Assembly (NCBI GenBank): GCA_036500765.1
Contig: DASYBM010000013.1
Span: 62,001 to 126,000, forward strand
DNA: 64,000 bases
Source: Candidatus Sulfotelmatobacter sp.
GTDB taxonomy: Bacteria; Acidobacteriota; Terriglobia; Terriglobales; Acidobacteriaceae
Reading direction: 5' to 3'
Shown here: piece after piece, positions 45,058 through 53,520 of the stretch
How the letters are laid out: the number at the start of each line of letters is the position of its first letter
How positions within the stretch are numbered: the first letter of the stretch is position 1
The notes under the pieces: generated by a model
What the model saw: the letters and a program-made list of their open reading frames with translations, nothing else
What the model was told of the DNA's origin: nothing
The model's database searches: none
Translations under genes and position numbers: made by a program

Positions 45058-45801
45058 ATGCTTCGTGGGATCCTATTTTTCGCTATTTCAAGTCTTACAC
45101 ACGTCACCGGCTTCGCGCAGACTTTGGATATCGCCTCGCTTAAAAAACAAGCGAAAGAAGGAGATGCCCAAGCTCAATACGAACTGGCAGATGACTATCT
45201 CGAAGGGAAGGGCATACCGATCAACGCGAAGCAAGGAGTCGAGTGGCTGGAGAAGGCAGCCAAGCTGGACCATGCCGGGGCACAGTTTGTCCTGGGTTAC
45301 ATGTATCTAAAAGGCGGCGGGCAAAACATTCCCAAGGACCCAAAGCAGGGACTGGAATGGTTGCGAAAATCGGCCGACCACGGCAATGCCAAGGCGGATT
45401 ATGCCCTGGCGCTCTTGTATCGGGATGGAGATGACGAGACTGGCATCGCCCGCAATCCGCACGAGGCCGCAAAATTGTTTCGCGCGGCGGCCCGGCAACC
45501 GGATTCGACCAAGTCACAATCGGCTCTTCAGGAGATGCTCGACAGAAGGCTGATCTCGAAGCAAGAGGCGAACTGGCGCAGTCTTGAGCCGACGAAGGTC
45601 GCGGAAAAAGGGAAGCCCTTTACTCTCGCCGAGATCGAAGCCGGACTTAAAGGTGCAATCACCCCCGTGCGGATGGCAGCGCTCGTTCATATCTATAAAG
45701 TCGATTTCAAGCTCAGCGCTGCTACACGACAACGCCTGAAAAATGAAGGCGCAGACGATAATTTGCTGCAGATAATATCTGACTCGCAGAGGTCGTCATA
45801 A
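45058..45801 (+). CDS. Exported Sel1-repeat protein
   Basis: The 247-residue protein has a signal peptide (LRGILFFAISSLTHVTGFAQ) and at least three Sel1 repeats: DAQAQYELADDYLEGKG, GAQFVLGYMYLKGGG and NAKADYALALLYRDGD. A helical C-terminal segment follows. Sel1 proteins act as periplasmic adaptors. The ATG at 45058 begins the signal peptide; a GTG at 44992 would add 22 residues. The ribosome site is weak for both. Confidence 0.8.
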   Translation: MLRGILFFAISSLTHVTGFAQTLDIASLKKQAKEGDAQAQYELADDYLEGKGIPINAKQGVEWLEKAAKLDHAGAQFVLGYMYLKGGGQNIPKDPKQGLEWLRKSADHGNAKADYALALLYRDGDDETGIARNPHEAAKLFRAAARQPDSTKSQSALQEMLDRRLISKQEANWRSLEPTKVAEKGKPFTLAEIEAGLKGAITPVRMAALVHIYKVDFKLSAATRQRLKNEGADDNLLQIISDSQRSS

Positions 45802-45828
45802 TCGGCCGGCGATCGTTATCGCCTACGC

Positions 45829-46389
45829 TCAACTGTTCCGATTGCGGTACAGCGCAGGATCCACGGCCCGAGCCATCGCCTCGACATTTAACTCCAGCTC
45901 CAGGAAATCCCGCACCGTTTTTGCGGCGCCCGTCGGGTCGGCGAGCGTCTTGCGGTATCCCATCCGGCAAACCGAGATTTCATTTCTGTGTTCTAGCCAG
46001 GCGATGACTTGCCGCAGGTGATCGCCAAAAGCGGCCGCGATCCGCGCTTGATCCACCGGCTCGATTCCACCGCGACGCTTGAGCATTTCATCCTGCGAGG
46101 CGAGGACCTCGGGGAGCGGACGCTCCATGAAGATCACCTTGTAGTTCCTACCGTGGGGAAGAGAAAGCAGAAGTTGGGAAATCACTTTTACGGCCTTGCC
46201 TTCCGCCTCATCGATGCGATCCGGTTGCTTGGGCAGGAGCTTGATCGGCTCCCACTCGCAATAGCCGCGCGGGTTGTCGATGTCGGGTTTGCGTTCCCGA
46301 TCGGTGAGCAGCGGAAGGCCGCCGGCGGCGAGCATTTGCATCATCAGCGATGTGCCGGAGCGAGGTAAGCCGGAGACGATGGTGATCAC
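45829..46389 (-). CDS. Sulfotransferase-family protein
   Basis: The 186-residue protein starts at GTG 46389 with VITIVSGLPRSGTSLMMQML, the 5'-phosphosulfate-binding loop of sulfotransferases that use PAPS. A second segment, IFMERPLPEVLASQDEML, resembles the 3'-phosphate-binding region. It would move sulfate from PAPS to a hydroxyl of a sugar, lipid or peptide. The gene overlaps the upstream gene by 4 nt (GTGA), so translation is coupled. It is short for the family (usually 250-300). It ends the minus-strand operon of phosphodiesterase-like genes. Confidence 0.85.
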   Translation of the reverse strand: MITIVSGLPRSGTSLMMQMLAAGGLPLLTDRERKPDIDNPRGYCEWEPIKLLPKQPDRIDEAEGKAVKVISQLLLSLPHGRNYKVIFMERPLPEVLASQDEMLKRRGGIEPVDQARIAAAFGDHLRQVIAWLEHRNEISVCRMGYRKTLADPTGAAKTVRDFLELELNVEAMARAVDPALYRNRNS

Positions 46390-48551
46390 GATTCCGCCGC
46401 TCCCGTGAAGCTTCCGACCGTCCAAGGTTTGCCATCCATGTGTCCCGGAAGGGCCAGACCAAAAAGTTTCAGAACCGTGGGAGCGACGTCGACGATGGCG
46501 GGCTTTTCGTCGGTGATTTTTCGATTGCAGAAAAGCACTCCCGGAACAAGGCGCGGATCGATGCAATGGTCGCCGCTCCAGGCTTTCAGATTGTCTTCGA
46601 AGATTTCGCTAGTGACCTTGCCCATCACGGAATCCCAGGACGCGCGGTAACCCTCACCGTAACCGACGATCAGGTCGGGGGCATTATCGACATAAGGGCC
46701 GGCATAGACCGCATCGCAGTCGAAGACACCGGTGATGCCGGGGCGGCCGGATGCGGGGTCGAGGAGCCCATCAAGTTTGCACCGCAGTTCTTCTTTTAAC
46801 GTGTCGGCGTCGGCGCCGGGTTCAACGATGCCCTCGCGCTCACGGCCTTTCAGATTCAGATAGAGTCCATTCAAGCCCATCGTGTAGGCGCGAGTGCGGG
46901 ACCAATCTACATCCTCGAACCAGTCGCCGCTCTCACTCTTTCCCGCTTTCAGCGCGAGATATCCGTTCTGGTGCAGCCACGCATTCAAGTTGAAGCACCG
47001 CGCAAACGATTTGAAGCCGTGGTCGGAGACGACCATGAGCAGAGTCTTGTCGTCGATCTGCTTCATCACCCGGCCGATCAGTTGGTCCATGCGGGCGTAA
47101 AGATTCTGGATCACCGGCGGATGTTGATCGTGCGGGACATCACGGGCGGCGGCGGGATGGTCCTCGTCGAGATAGCGCCAAAACATGTGCTGCACTCGGT
47201 CGGTGGTGTCGAAGACGCAGGCGCACAGGCCTTGCTGCGTTTTCTCCAGCGCATCAAACAGCATGCGCTCGCGATCGTCATGATTGGCATAACACTGCGC
47301 GAGAAAGGCGCCGTCGTCGAGAACCTGCTCGTTGAGGGCCCAGGTATCTTCCGCAAGTCCTAGAGTTGCGTAAGGGCCAAACAATTTGGCGAGGTAGATG
47401 GAGTATGTGACCGGATGAGAGATGGGCAGATCCGGCCGGCTGGGATCGATGTTTACCGGTGTGACGTAGACCTCGATTTCGGGCGAAAGTTCCTTGAGAT
47501 AGAAGCGACAAATTCCGTGCGCGCTGAAACCCACGCCCGCTTTGAACTTCACGGGAATCCACTCCGAGTACTCGCCGATTTTCAGAGTAAAGCTCTGCGA
47601 GTCAACGGTGACGCGGGCCTGCTTCTTTATCTCGTCAATGTGAAGTTCAAAACCCACCCGCAGTTCGTCATCGGAACCGGGTGTGAGCGGATCGTCAGGG
47701 CCGGGTATATAAGAACGGCAGATTGAGCCGGTACGCTCGACGGGAACGCGAACTCCACCTTCACGGAATTTGTCGCCGCGGGAGCGCGTGGTGCACAAAC
47801 AGAACGTTCCCTGGCTGCCTTTCAGGTCCGGGACGCACATGCCGGAAAGCAGTACGCCCGAGAATTTTTCGGGAGGAAAGGTGACGGGCACGCGAATCAC
47901 GGAACAAAAAATACCGGCCTCGCCCAGCCAATGCCAGAAAGGTATTCCCTTACGCATGCCTTTCATTCTCGGGCCGCCGAGGGGGATGGTGTATTTACCA
48001 ATTTTCCAACTGCGCTTTGGCGCCTTAATTTTCGCCGAGGAAAGATATGGAAGATAGCTGCTGAGATCGCGCGCGAGAAAATCGTAAATGTTGTGCTTGC
48101 CGGGGTTCACCCCGGTCATGAAGGTGGACCACGCGACGGGGGAAATCGCCGGATAGGTGGTTCGCAATTTCCGGAAACTTCCCCGCTCGCGAAGCTGGGC
48201 GAGATTGGGCAGCCGGCCTTCGGCGATGAAGCGTTCCGTCAGTTCCGGATCCATGCCGTCGAAGCCGAGAATTACTGCGCGTTTGATTTGCGCTTTGCCA
48301 TAAGCTTTGCGCCGCCGAAAGAAGCGAAATATTTGCCGGAAGGGCCAGACCAGAAAGGCGTAGATGGAATAGAGGAAAGCAACGAACAGCGTCCAGAAAG
48401 AAGAGAGGACGGCAAAACCCGCTCCTGGCCCGGCGTAGGCGCGGCTCGGTAGAGGCCATAGCAGGACGATTCCGAGAGCGGCTAGAAACAGTAGAATCCG
48501 ACGGCGCTCCGTTGAGGAATTGATGGCGGGCCGATTCGTATCTTTATTCAT
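46386..48551 (-). CDS. Membrane-anchored alkaline-phosphatase-superfamily phosphodiesterase (NPP-like), copy 1
   Basis: The 721-residue protein has one or two N-terminal hydrophobic segments (about 18-38 and 45-70). An AP-superfamily catalytic domain of the type I phosphodiesterase/nucleotide pyrophosphatase type follows: VILGFDGMDPELTERFI (metal Asp), PAISPVAWSTFMTG (nucleophile Ser/Thr region), VVSDHGFKSF and SGDHCIDP (metal His/Asp). It probably hydrolyses phosphodiesters or phosphomonoesters outside the cytoplasm; substrate unknown. It has ATGA overlap with the membrane-protein gene upstream and GTGA overlap with the sulfotransferase gene downstream. Confidence 0.88.
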   Translation of the reverse strand: MNKDTNRPAINSSTERRRILLFLAALGIVLLWPLPSRAYAGPGAGFAVLSSFWTLFVAFLYSIYAFLVWPFRQIFRFFRRRKAYGKAQIKRAVILGFDGMDPELTERFIAEGRLPNLAQLRERGSFRKLRTTYPAISPVAWSTFMTGVNPGKHNIYDFLARDLSSYLPYLSSAKIKAPKRSWKIGKYTIPLGGPRMKGMRKGIPFWHWLGEAGIFCSVIRVPVTFPPEKFSGVLLSGMCVPDLKGSQGTFCLCTTRSRGDKFREGGVRVPVERTGSICRSYIPGPDDPLTPGSDDELRVGFELHIDEIKKQARVTVDSQSFTLKIGEYSEWIPVKFKAGVGFSAHGICRFYLKELSPEIEVYVTPVNIDPSRPDLPISHPVTYSIYLAKLFGPYATLGLAEDTWALNEQVLDDGAFLAQCYANHDDRERMLFDALEKTQQGLCACVFDTTDRVQHMFWRYLDEDHPAAARDVPHDQHPPVIQNLYARMDQLIGRVMKQIDDKTLLMVVSDHGFKSFARCFNLNAWLHQNGYLALKAGKSESGDWFEDVDWSRTRAYTMGLNGLYLNLKGREREGIVEPGADADTLKEELRCKLDGLLDPASGRPGITGVFDCDAVYAGPYVDNAPDLIVGYGEGYRASWDSVMGKVTSEIFEDNLKAWSGDHCIDPRLVPGVLFCNRKITDEKPAIVDVAPTVLKLFGLALPGHMDGKPWTVGSFTGAAES

Positions 48552-49321
48552 ATCTCAATTCCAAGGATACTCTTGAACAAAAAGCCTGCCACGAGCGACA
48601 GGACGAAAAAGAGCCAGATCCAGTTCCATTCAAAGCCGGCGAAGGCTATGGTGCGAATCGGATACTGTACTTCGATGGCGTCGATCAATTTATTCTCGGG
48701 AATGGCGCGTTCTCCAGAAATAAAGATGCGCTCCCAGAATCTTCCGCGCAGACGTGCCGGTGACAAGCGTGGCAAACCGGAGCCTGCCACCAGGCTCTTC
48801 GAGAAAGTCTGTCCAGACGCCCTGATAGTGAGGATGTAGTTCCCGGCTTTTTCCGCCACCACTCTCCACGCAATTTCGTTTTCCGAAGGCACGTGTACTG
48901 CGGGGGCCGTTACCGCCATTCCCTGCGGAAGTTGCAGCGTTACCTCATTCGATGCCTCGGCATCGGACACCGTCAACTTGACTAAGAATGTCTGACCCGC
49001 AGGCACCGGTCCAAAGCCGAGATATCTATCGACTTGCACAATAAGAAAAGTGATGGGCACAATGACAAACAGCAAAGGCTTAAAAGCCAGCCGGAGATAG
49101 CGCCCCGTCGCCAGCACGATCCGGGCATAGGAGCGCATGACGACCGGGATCTGATCCTGAAAAAGCCGAAGCGCCAGCAGGTGGGCCTTGAGCCGATCCT
49201 TCGCAACGTGGATTGCTTTCTGGTCGGAGGTGTAGCGAAACACGACCACCATCGCGAGACCGACGACCAGCGAAAGTACGAAGACGATCGCGGCTGGGAT
49301 GTTGACTCCAAGAGAGCCCAT
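48548..49321 (-). CDS. Membrane protein, possibly distantly Oxa1/EMC3-like
   Basis: The 257-residue protein has TM segments near 6-28 (IPAAIVFVLSLVVGLAMVVV), 80-100 (LLFVIVPITFLIVQVD) and 232-252 (WLFFVLSLVAGFLFKSI). A polar amphipathic stretch (TSDQKAIHVAKDRLKAHLLA) joins the first two. Beta-rich extracytoplasmic sequence lies between (about 105-215, FLVKLTVSDAE, VTLQLPQGM, YILTIRASG). The TM-amphipathic-TM start is reminiscent of DUF106/EMC3/TMCO1 insertases, but that is a weak guess. The gene overlaps the phosphodiesterase gene by 4 nt (ATGA), so they likely act together. Confidence 0.5.
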   Translation of the reverse strand: MGSLGVNIPAAIVFVLSLVVGLAMVVVFRYTSDQKAIHVAKDRLKAHLLALRLFQDQIPVVMRSYARIVLATGRYLRLAFKPLLFVIVPITFLIVQVDRYLGFGPVPAGQTFLVKLTVSDAEASNEVTLQLPQGMAVTAPAVHVPSENEIAWRVVAEKAGNYILTIRASGQTFSKSLVAGSGLPRLSPARLRGRFWERIFISGERAIPENKLIDAIEVQYPIRTIAFAGFEWNWIWLFFVLSLVAGFLFKSILGIEI

Positions 49322-49347
49322 AGGAGCGGAAAGCGGTGAGGCGAATG

Positions 49348-49557
49348 CTACTCGATATATCCCAGCCCCTGGAGCCGCTTCTTTATGATTTCCTTTGAAG
49401 TGGAACCGCCCTCGCTGGGAGGCAGCACCTTATTCACTTCTTTTTCGAGAGCATGCACCACGAATTCGTCAACGGAAGCATAGCCGCAGGCTTCCGCGCA
49501 TTGCTTAACTTTATCGAGCAACTCGCCTTCTAACTTTACTCTATGAGAGCCGAACAT
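49348..49557 (-). CDS. Small ribbon-helix-helix-like protein
   Basis: The 69-residue protein begins MFGSHRVKLEGELLDKVKQC with a beta-strand then helix A. The turn GYASVDEFVVHALEKEVN fits the helix-turn-helix half of RHH proteins (CopG/MetJ-like). RHH proteins bind operators as dimers and could autoregulate this operon. The C-terminal helix (about 52-66) is free. It lies between two AP-superfamily genes on the same strand. Confidence 0.6.
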   Translation of the reverse strand: MFGSHRVKLEGELLDKVKQCAEACGYASVDEFVVHALEKEVNKVLPPSEGGSTSKEIIKKRLQGLGYIE

Positions 49558-49594
49558 ATGTGCTTAGAGTCGATCTCCCCAATCGCGGGAAAAA

Positions 49595-51589
49595 TTAGTG
49601 CGTCGTGCGCCGAAACACAGACTGTCCAATCATACCCTGTGCCTTAGCGATTCCAAACTCCGCGAGAATTGTAGGCGCAATGTCGGTGAGAGCGGGCGTG
49701 TCGGCGGAAATTTTTCGGTTGCTGAGCAAAACTCCGGGGACGAGAGTGTAGTCGATACAGTGATCGCCGCTCCAGGGATTGGTGTTGTCTTCGAGTTCAT
49801 CGGTGGGGAAAGCGCCTAAGATGGTCCGCCACCCGGCGCGGTAACCGCGGTTGTAGCCGACAAGCATATCCGGACCCTCTTTGGCATACGGACCCTGATA
49901 GGCCTCGCTGGCCAGGTCGACGCGCGTGATTACGGACAGCTTTGTTTTAGGATCCTGCACCGCAAGCAGCTTTGCCCGAATCTCTGCCATTAAACTGTCA
50001 GCCCCAGTTCCCGGCTGAACGATTCCATTGCTCTCGCGTCCGCGCAGATTTAGGTACAGCCCGTTGAGTCCGAGGCCGTAGGCACGCGTCTGGGTCCAAT
50101 CCACGTTCGGAAAGGGCTGCGTCGAACGGGACTCGCCTGAAGCCACACTATTTTTCAGCTTGATATAGCCCTGATTCAGCAGCCAGGTATTCAGATTGAA
50201 CGATCGATAATAGGGCGCGAATCCGTGGTCGGAAAGTACGAGCAGAGTCGTGCGCTCATCCAGATGCGGCAGCACTTCGCCCAGTACCTGATCCATCTGC
50301 TGGTAGAAGTCCTCAATCGCCGACCCATTCTGCGCAGCCAGCGCGGCGTCGTACTCGGGATGTTTTGGATCCATCAGGCGCCAGAACATGTGCGAGTTGA
50401 GATCGAGGCTGGAGAAATAGAAAAAGAAAACTCCTCGATGAAACTTGGGAAACTCGGCGTCGAAGATGCGGCGATGCTCCGCCAGCACGCTTCGCGCCTG
50501 CTGTAGGTACTCGTTATCGTCGAGCATGCCGTCGGAAAGCGCTTTTGTGTCTTCGGCGATTCCCTGGGTGTGAAATTCTCCGGCTTCGTCGGTCAGAAGA
50601 CCGGAGTAATTGGACGGCGTTGAAATCGGCAGCGCGGGAGATGCAGGGTCGATGTTCATGGGCGAAACGTACAACTGAAAGCGGGGATGCGCCTGCTTGA
50701 GATAGAACCGGCACATCCCTTTTACGTTGCCAAAGAAGGGAATCAGCTGAAACTCAACGCGAACCCAAGCGCTCCACTCCCCCTCGCGCAGAACAAATTC
50801 CCGGCCCTGCACCGCGACCTTGGCCACGGACTCCAGCGGATCGACCGCTACGGAAAAGGGTTCAGTGGCGGGCGGCGAACCTTTGCGAAACGAATTGTCA
50901 GGTCCGATCAGGTTGGCGGTTACGCGCGAGTTCGCGACTTGCACAGGAATAATTTGGCCACCCTCAACGGCACCGGAGGCGGTCGTCGGGTCGTCCGTGT
51001 AGAACGAAAATGTGCCGTAGGTTCCGCGCAGATCGGGAGTGCCCATCCCGGAGAGCGTTTTTCCCTTGGCGGGCACGGGCGGGAAATTCGAGGGTATGCG
51101 AAAAATTGTGTTGGGGATGGCGTGCTCATCGAGAATCTGCCAGAAGGCCGTGCCCTTCCGCAATTGTTCGGCGCTGCCACCGCCGAGCGGAATCGTCCAA
51201 CTGCCAATATCGATCGAGTGCTTGGGGCCTTCGACGCGCGAGGCCGAGAAATAAAGCGACAGCGTCTTAGGATCGCGATGGATGAAATCGAAGAGGCCGT
51301 GACCGCCAGCATTCATGCCGGTTATCATGTTCGACCACGCCACCGGACTCTGCGGCGGGATGCTGCTGGTGAGCAGGCGGAAATCTCCCTGGCTTTCCAG
51401 CTTTGCGAAGTTGGGCATCTTGCCTTCGCGCATGAAGCGGTGCAGGAGCTGAGGATCCATGCCGTCGATGCCGAGAATGATCAACCGCTGATTGCTTGAC
51501 GAATTCGCTCGCTCGGAGTGGCAGGAGCTCAGTATGCCCGCCGCGTTGAGCAGCAGGCACACACACAGTACTGGGAAGAGTTTCTTCAG
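49595..51589 (-). CDS. Lipoprotein alkaline-phosphatase-superfamily phosphodiesterase, copy 2; likely CTG start
   Basis: The protein resembles copy 1 but lacks its TM region. Catalytic motifs are IILGIDGMDPQLLHRFM, PPQSPVAWSNMITG, LVLSDHGFAPYYRS and SGDHCIDYT. It ends with a lipobox-like segment at the N-terminus (GILSSC). A start at CTG 51589 with GAAGGA 8 nt upstream gives MKKLFPVLCVCLLLNAAGIL, a standard lipoprotein signal. The usual choice, GTG 51562, would drop the charged n-region. Length is 664 residues from CTG. The protein would be anchored to the membrane outside the cytoplasm. The gene opens the minus-strand operon and is divergent from the sulfatase-like gene. Confidence 0.85.
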   Translation of the reverse strand: MKKLFPVLCVCLLLNAAGILSSCHSERANSSSNQRLIILGIDGMDPQLLHRFMREGKMPNFAKLESQGDFRLLTSSIPPQSPVAWSNMITGMNAGGHGLFDFIHRDPKTLSLYFSASRVEGPKHSIDIGSWTIPLGGGSAEQLRKGTAFWQILDEHAIPNTIFRIPSNFPPVPAKGKTLSGMGTPDLRGTYGTFSFYTDDPTTASGAVEGGQIIPVQVANSRVTANLIGPDNSFRKGSPPATEPFSVAVDPLESVAKVAVQGREFVLREGEWSAWVRVEFQLIPFFGNVKGMCRFYLKQAHPRFQLYVSPMNIDPASPALPISTPSNYSGLLTDEAGEFHTQGIAEDTKALSDGMLDDNEYLQQARSVLAEHRRIFDAEFPKFHRGVFFFYFSSLDLNSHMFWRLMDPKHPEYDAALAAQNGSAIEDFYQQMDQVLGEVLPHLDERTTLLVLSDHGFAPYYRSFNLNTWLLNQGYIKLKNSVASGESRSTQPFPNVDWTQTRAYGLGLNGLYLNLRGRESNGIVQPGTGADSLMAEIRAKLLAVQDPKTKLSVITRVDLASEAYQGPYAKEGPDMLVGYNRGYRAGWRTILGAFPTDELEDNTNPWSGDHCIDYTLVPGVLLSNRKISADTPALTDIAPTILAEFGIAKAQGMIGQSVFRRTTH

Positions 51590-51697
51590 AGATGCAATCC
51601 TTCGTCGTTCTTAGAAGTCAATACTGCTTCGTCCGCGCGCTGCTTGCGGCAAGCTCCGCTTGTGACAGCTTCTTGGAACGTTGTTAGACTGCTAGCC

Positions 51698-53419
51698 ATG
51701 TTTCGGCGCTTGGGCTCATGGCTCTTTGTGGGCATTCTACCTCTGGTTGCTTTCCCGGTCGACTCTTCCGCCGCGAACGTCGCATCCAAATCTAGGCCGA
51801 ATATCATCCTGATTACTCTGGACTCGACGCGGGCTGATCACATGGGATTTATGGGCGCTCGCGGCAACCTCACTCCCAGTCTCGATGCGATCGCGCATCA
51901 GGGGATGGTTTTTGCCCAGGCTTATGCGCAGGCTCCCGATACGGTGGCCTCGAACGCAACCGTCCTCACTGGCACATATCCGCAGAGCCATCGCGCGAGC
52001 GAACTCAGCGTTCCTCTGACGCCGAAGCTGCCGTACTTGCCGGACCTTTTGCACGTTAACGGATACTCTACCGCGGCATTTGTGGGATCGATTCTTCTGG
52101 ATCCGCGGAACGGCCCGTTTCAAGATTATGACCGCGGATTCGATTCGTATGATGCCGGATTCCACGAGGCGCAGCGCGGCCAGAGCCGCTTTCAATCCGT
52201 AGAGCGCCACGGAGATCAGGTGGTAGCGCATGCGACCAAATGGCTGGCGGCCAATACGCGGCGGCCATTTTTTCTTTGGCTGAACCTGGCGGATGATCCT
52301 TATGCCGTTTCGTATGACCGCAGTGTCGCCGCTGTCGATGCCGTAGTTGGCAAGTTGGTCGCTTCTCTGCGAAACCAGTCGCTCTATGATGACGCTCTGA
52401 TTGTGATGGCATCGTCTTATGGCGAGAGTCTAGGGGCGCACGCAGAGGACACGCACGGCATTTTTCTTTACGACGAAACCATCCATGTGGCGCTGGTGGT
52501 GAAACTGCCGAAGAATCAATTTGCAGGAAAGCAGGTGAAGAACCGTGCGCGCCTGCTCGATATTGCACCTACCGTCTTGGCTGAGGCTGGCATCGCTGTG
52601 CCTGCGCAGATGCAGGGGCAGTCTTTGCTGCGAATCGCGCTGGCCACTTCCCAGAGCGATCAACCGGCATACGCGCGCAGCGAACTTCCGCAGCAGGGCT
52701 TTGGATGCAGCGTGATTGAATCCTGGCGGGCGGGAAAATATTTGTACATCCGCGCGCCCAAGCCGGAGTTGTACGATCTATCCCTCGATCCGAACGCCAC
52801 GCACAACCTGGTGCAAAATGCGAAAGCGACGCTTGACACCATGGCTTCGCAACTACAAGCACTGGATAGCCACCTAACGACCGAGGCCGGCAAATCGGCC
52901 GAGTCCGGGCTGACTTCGAGCGAGATGCAGAAGCTGGCCTCGCTGGGATATGTCGGACTACAGAAGGGCGGCGCGGGCGTGAAGGCTGCAACAGAGGGCA
53001 GCGATCCCAAAGACATCATCGCGGCCGTCAATAAGACTCTCGCTGCGATCTCTGAGCTGGACGATGGTAAGCCAGAAAAGGCGCTGCCCTGGCTGCGGCA
53101 AGTGCTTGCCTCACTTCCCAATACCTACCTCGCGCAATATGGCGCGGGTGTCGCATCGGTTATGCAGCAGCAATATCCGGAGGCGATTGCCTATCTGCAC
53201 AAAGCGATCGAACTCCAGCCCAATTCTGCCTGGGCGCACTATCAGATGGGTCTCAGCCTGATGAAGACTGGCGATTTCAAGACAGCCGCTGTCCACCTTG
53301 AAATCGCGTCGGGGCGGCTGCCCGAATTTGCCGGTCTGCATTCTCTGCTGGCGGAGGCGTACGAGCGTCTGGGACGAAACTCCGAAGCAGCCGGCGAGCG
53401 GGCCAAAGCTTCGCATTAA
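51698..53419 (+). CDS. Sulfatase-like/TPR protein with eroded catalytic site
   Basis: The 573-residue protein has a signal peptide (about 1-25, LFVGILPLVAFPVDSSAA) and a sulfatase-fold domain (about 32-380): PNIILITLDSTRADHMG and TVASNATVLTGTYP. Canonical relatives have a metal Asp-His in DHGESLG and DPH before PY; here those read SYGESLG and ADDPY. The PAH/PSH after the nucleophile Thr reads ASN. Two metal ligands are therefore lost. A C-terminal TPR pair (about 470-570, YAGVASVMQQQYPEAIAYLH-like) follows. It may bind, not cleave, its target. ATG at 51698; no good ribosome site. About 108 nt separate it from the divergent operon. Confidence 0.8.
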   Translation: MFRRLGSWLFVGILPLVAFPVDSSAANVASKSRPNIILITLDSTRADHMGFMGARGNLTPSLDAIAHQGMVFAQAYAQAPDTVASNATVLTGTYPQSHRASELSVPLTPKLPYLPDLLHVNGYSTAAFVGSILLDPRNGPFQDYDRGFDSYDAGFHEAQRGQSRFQSVERHGDQVVAHATKWLAANTRRPFFLWLNLADDPYAVSYDRSVAAVDAVVGKLVASLRNQSLYDDALIVMASSYGESLGAHAEDTHGIFLYDETIHVALVVKLPKNQFAGKQVKNRARLLDIAPTVLAEAGIAVPAQMQGQSLLRIALATSQSDQPAYARSELPQQGFGCSVIESWRAGKYLYIRAPKPELYDLSLDPNATHNLVQNAKATLDTMASQLQALDSHLTTEAGKSAESGLTSSEMQKLASLGYVGLQKGGAGVKAATEGSDPKDIIAAVNKTLAAISELDDGKPEKALPWLRQVLASLPNTYLAQYGAGVASVMQQQYPEAIAYLHKAIELQPNSAWAHYQMGLSLMKTGDFKTAAVHLEIASGRLPEFAGLHSLLAEAYERLGRNSEAAGERAKASH

Positions 53420-53520
53420 CGAAGCTCACAAGAAAGCAGGCGAGCTTCGCTCGGCCCGACCGGATCAACGACCCAGTCCGAGACCAGGTAAGAGTCCCAT
53501 CCAACAATTCCGAACAAAAT

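Noticed and set aside
51698-53419. Annotation as an active sulfatase
   Set aside because: There is no Cys/Ser-x-Pro-x-Arg formylglycine motif, and metal-site residues are replaced.
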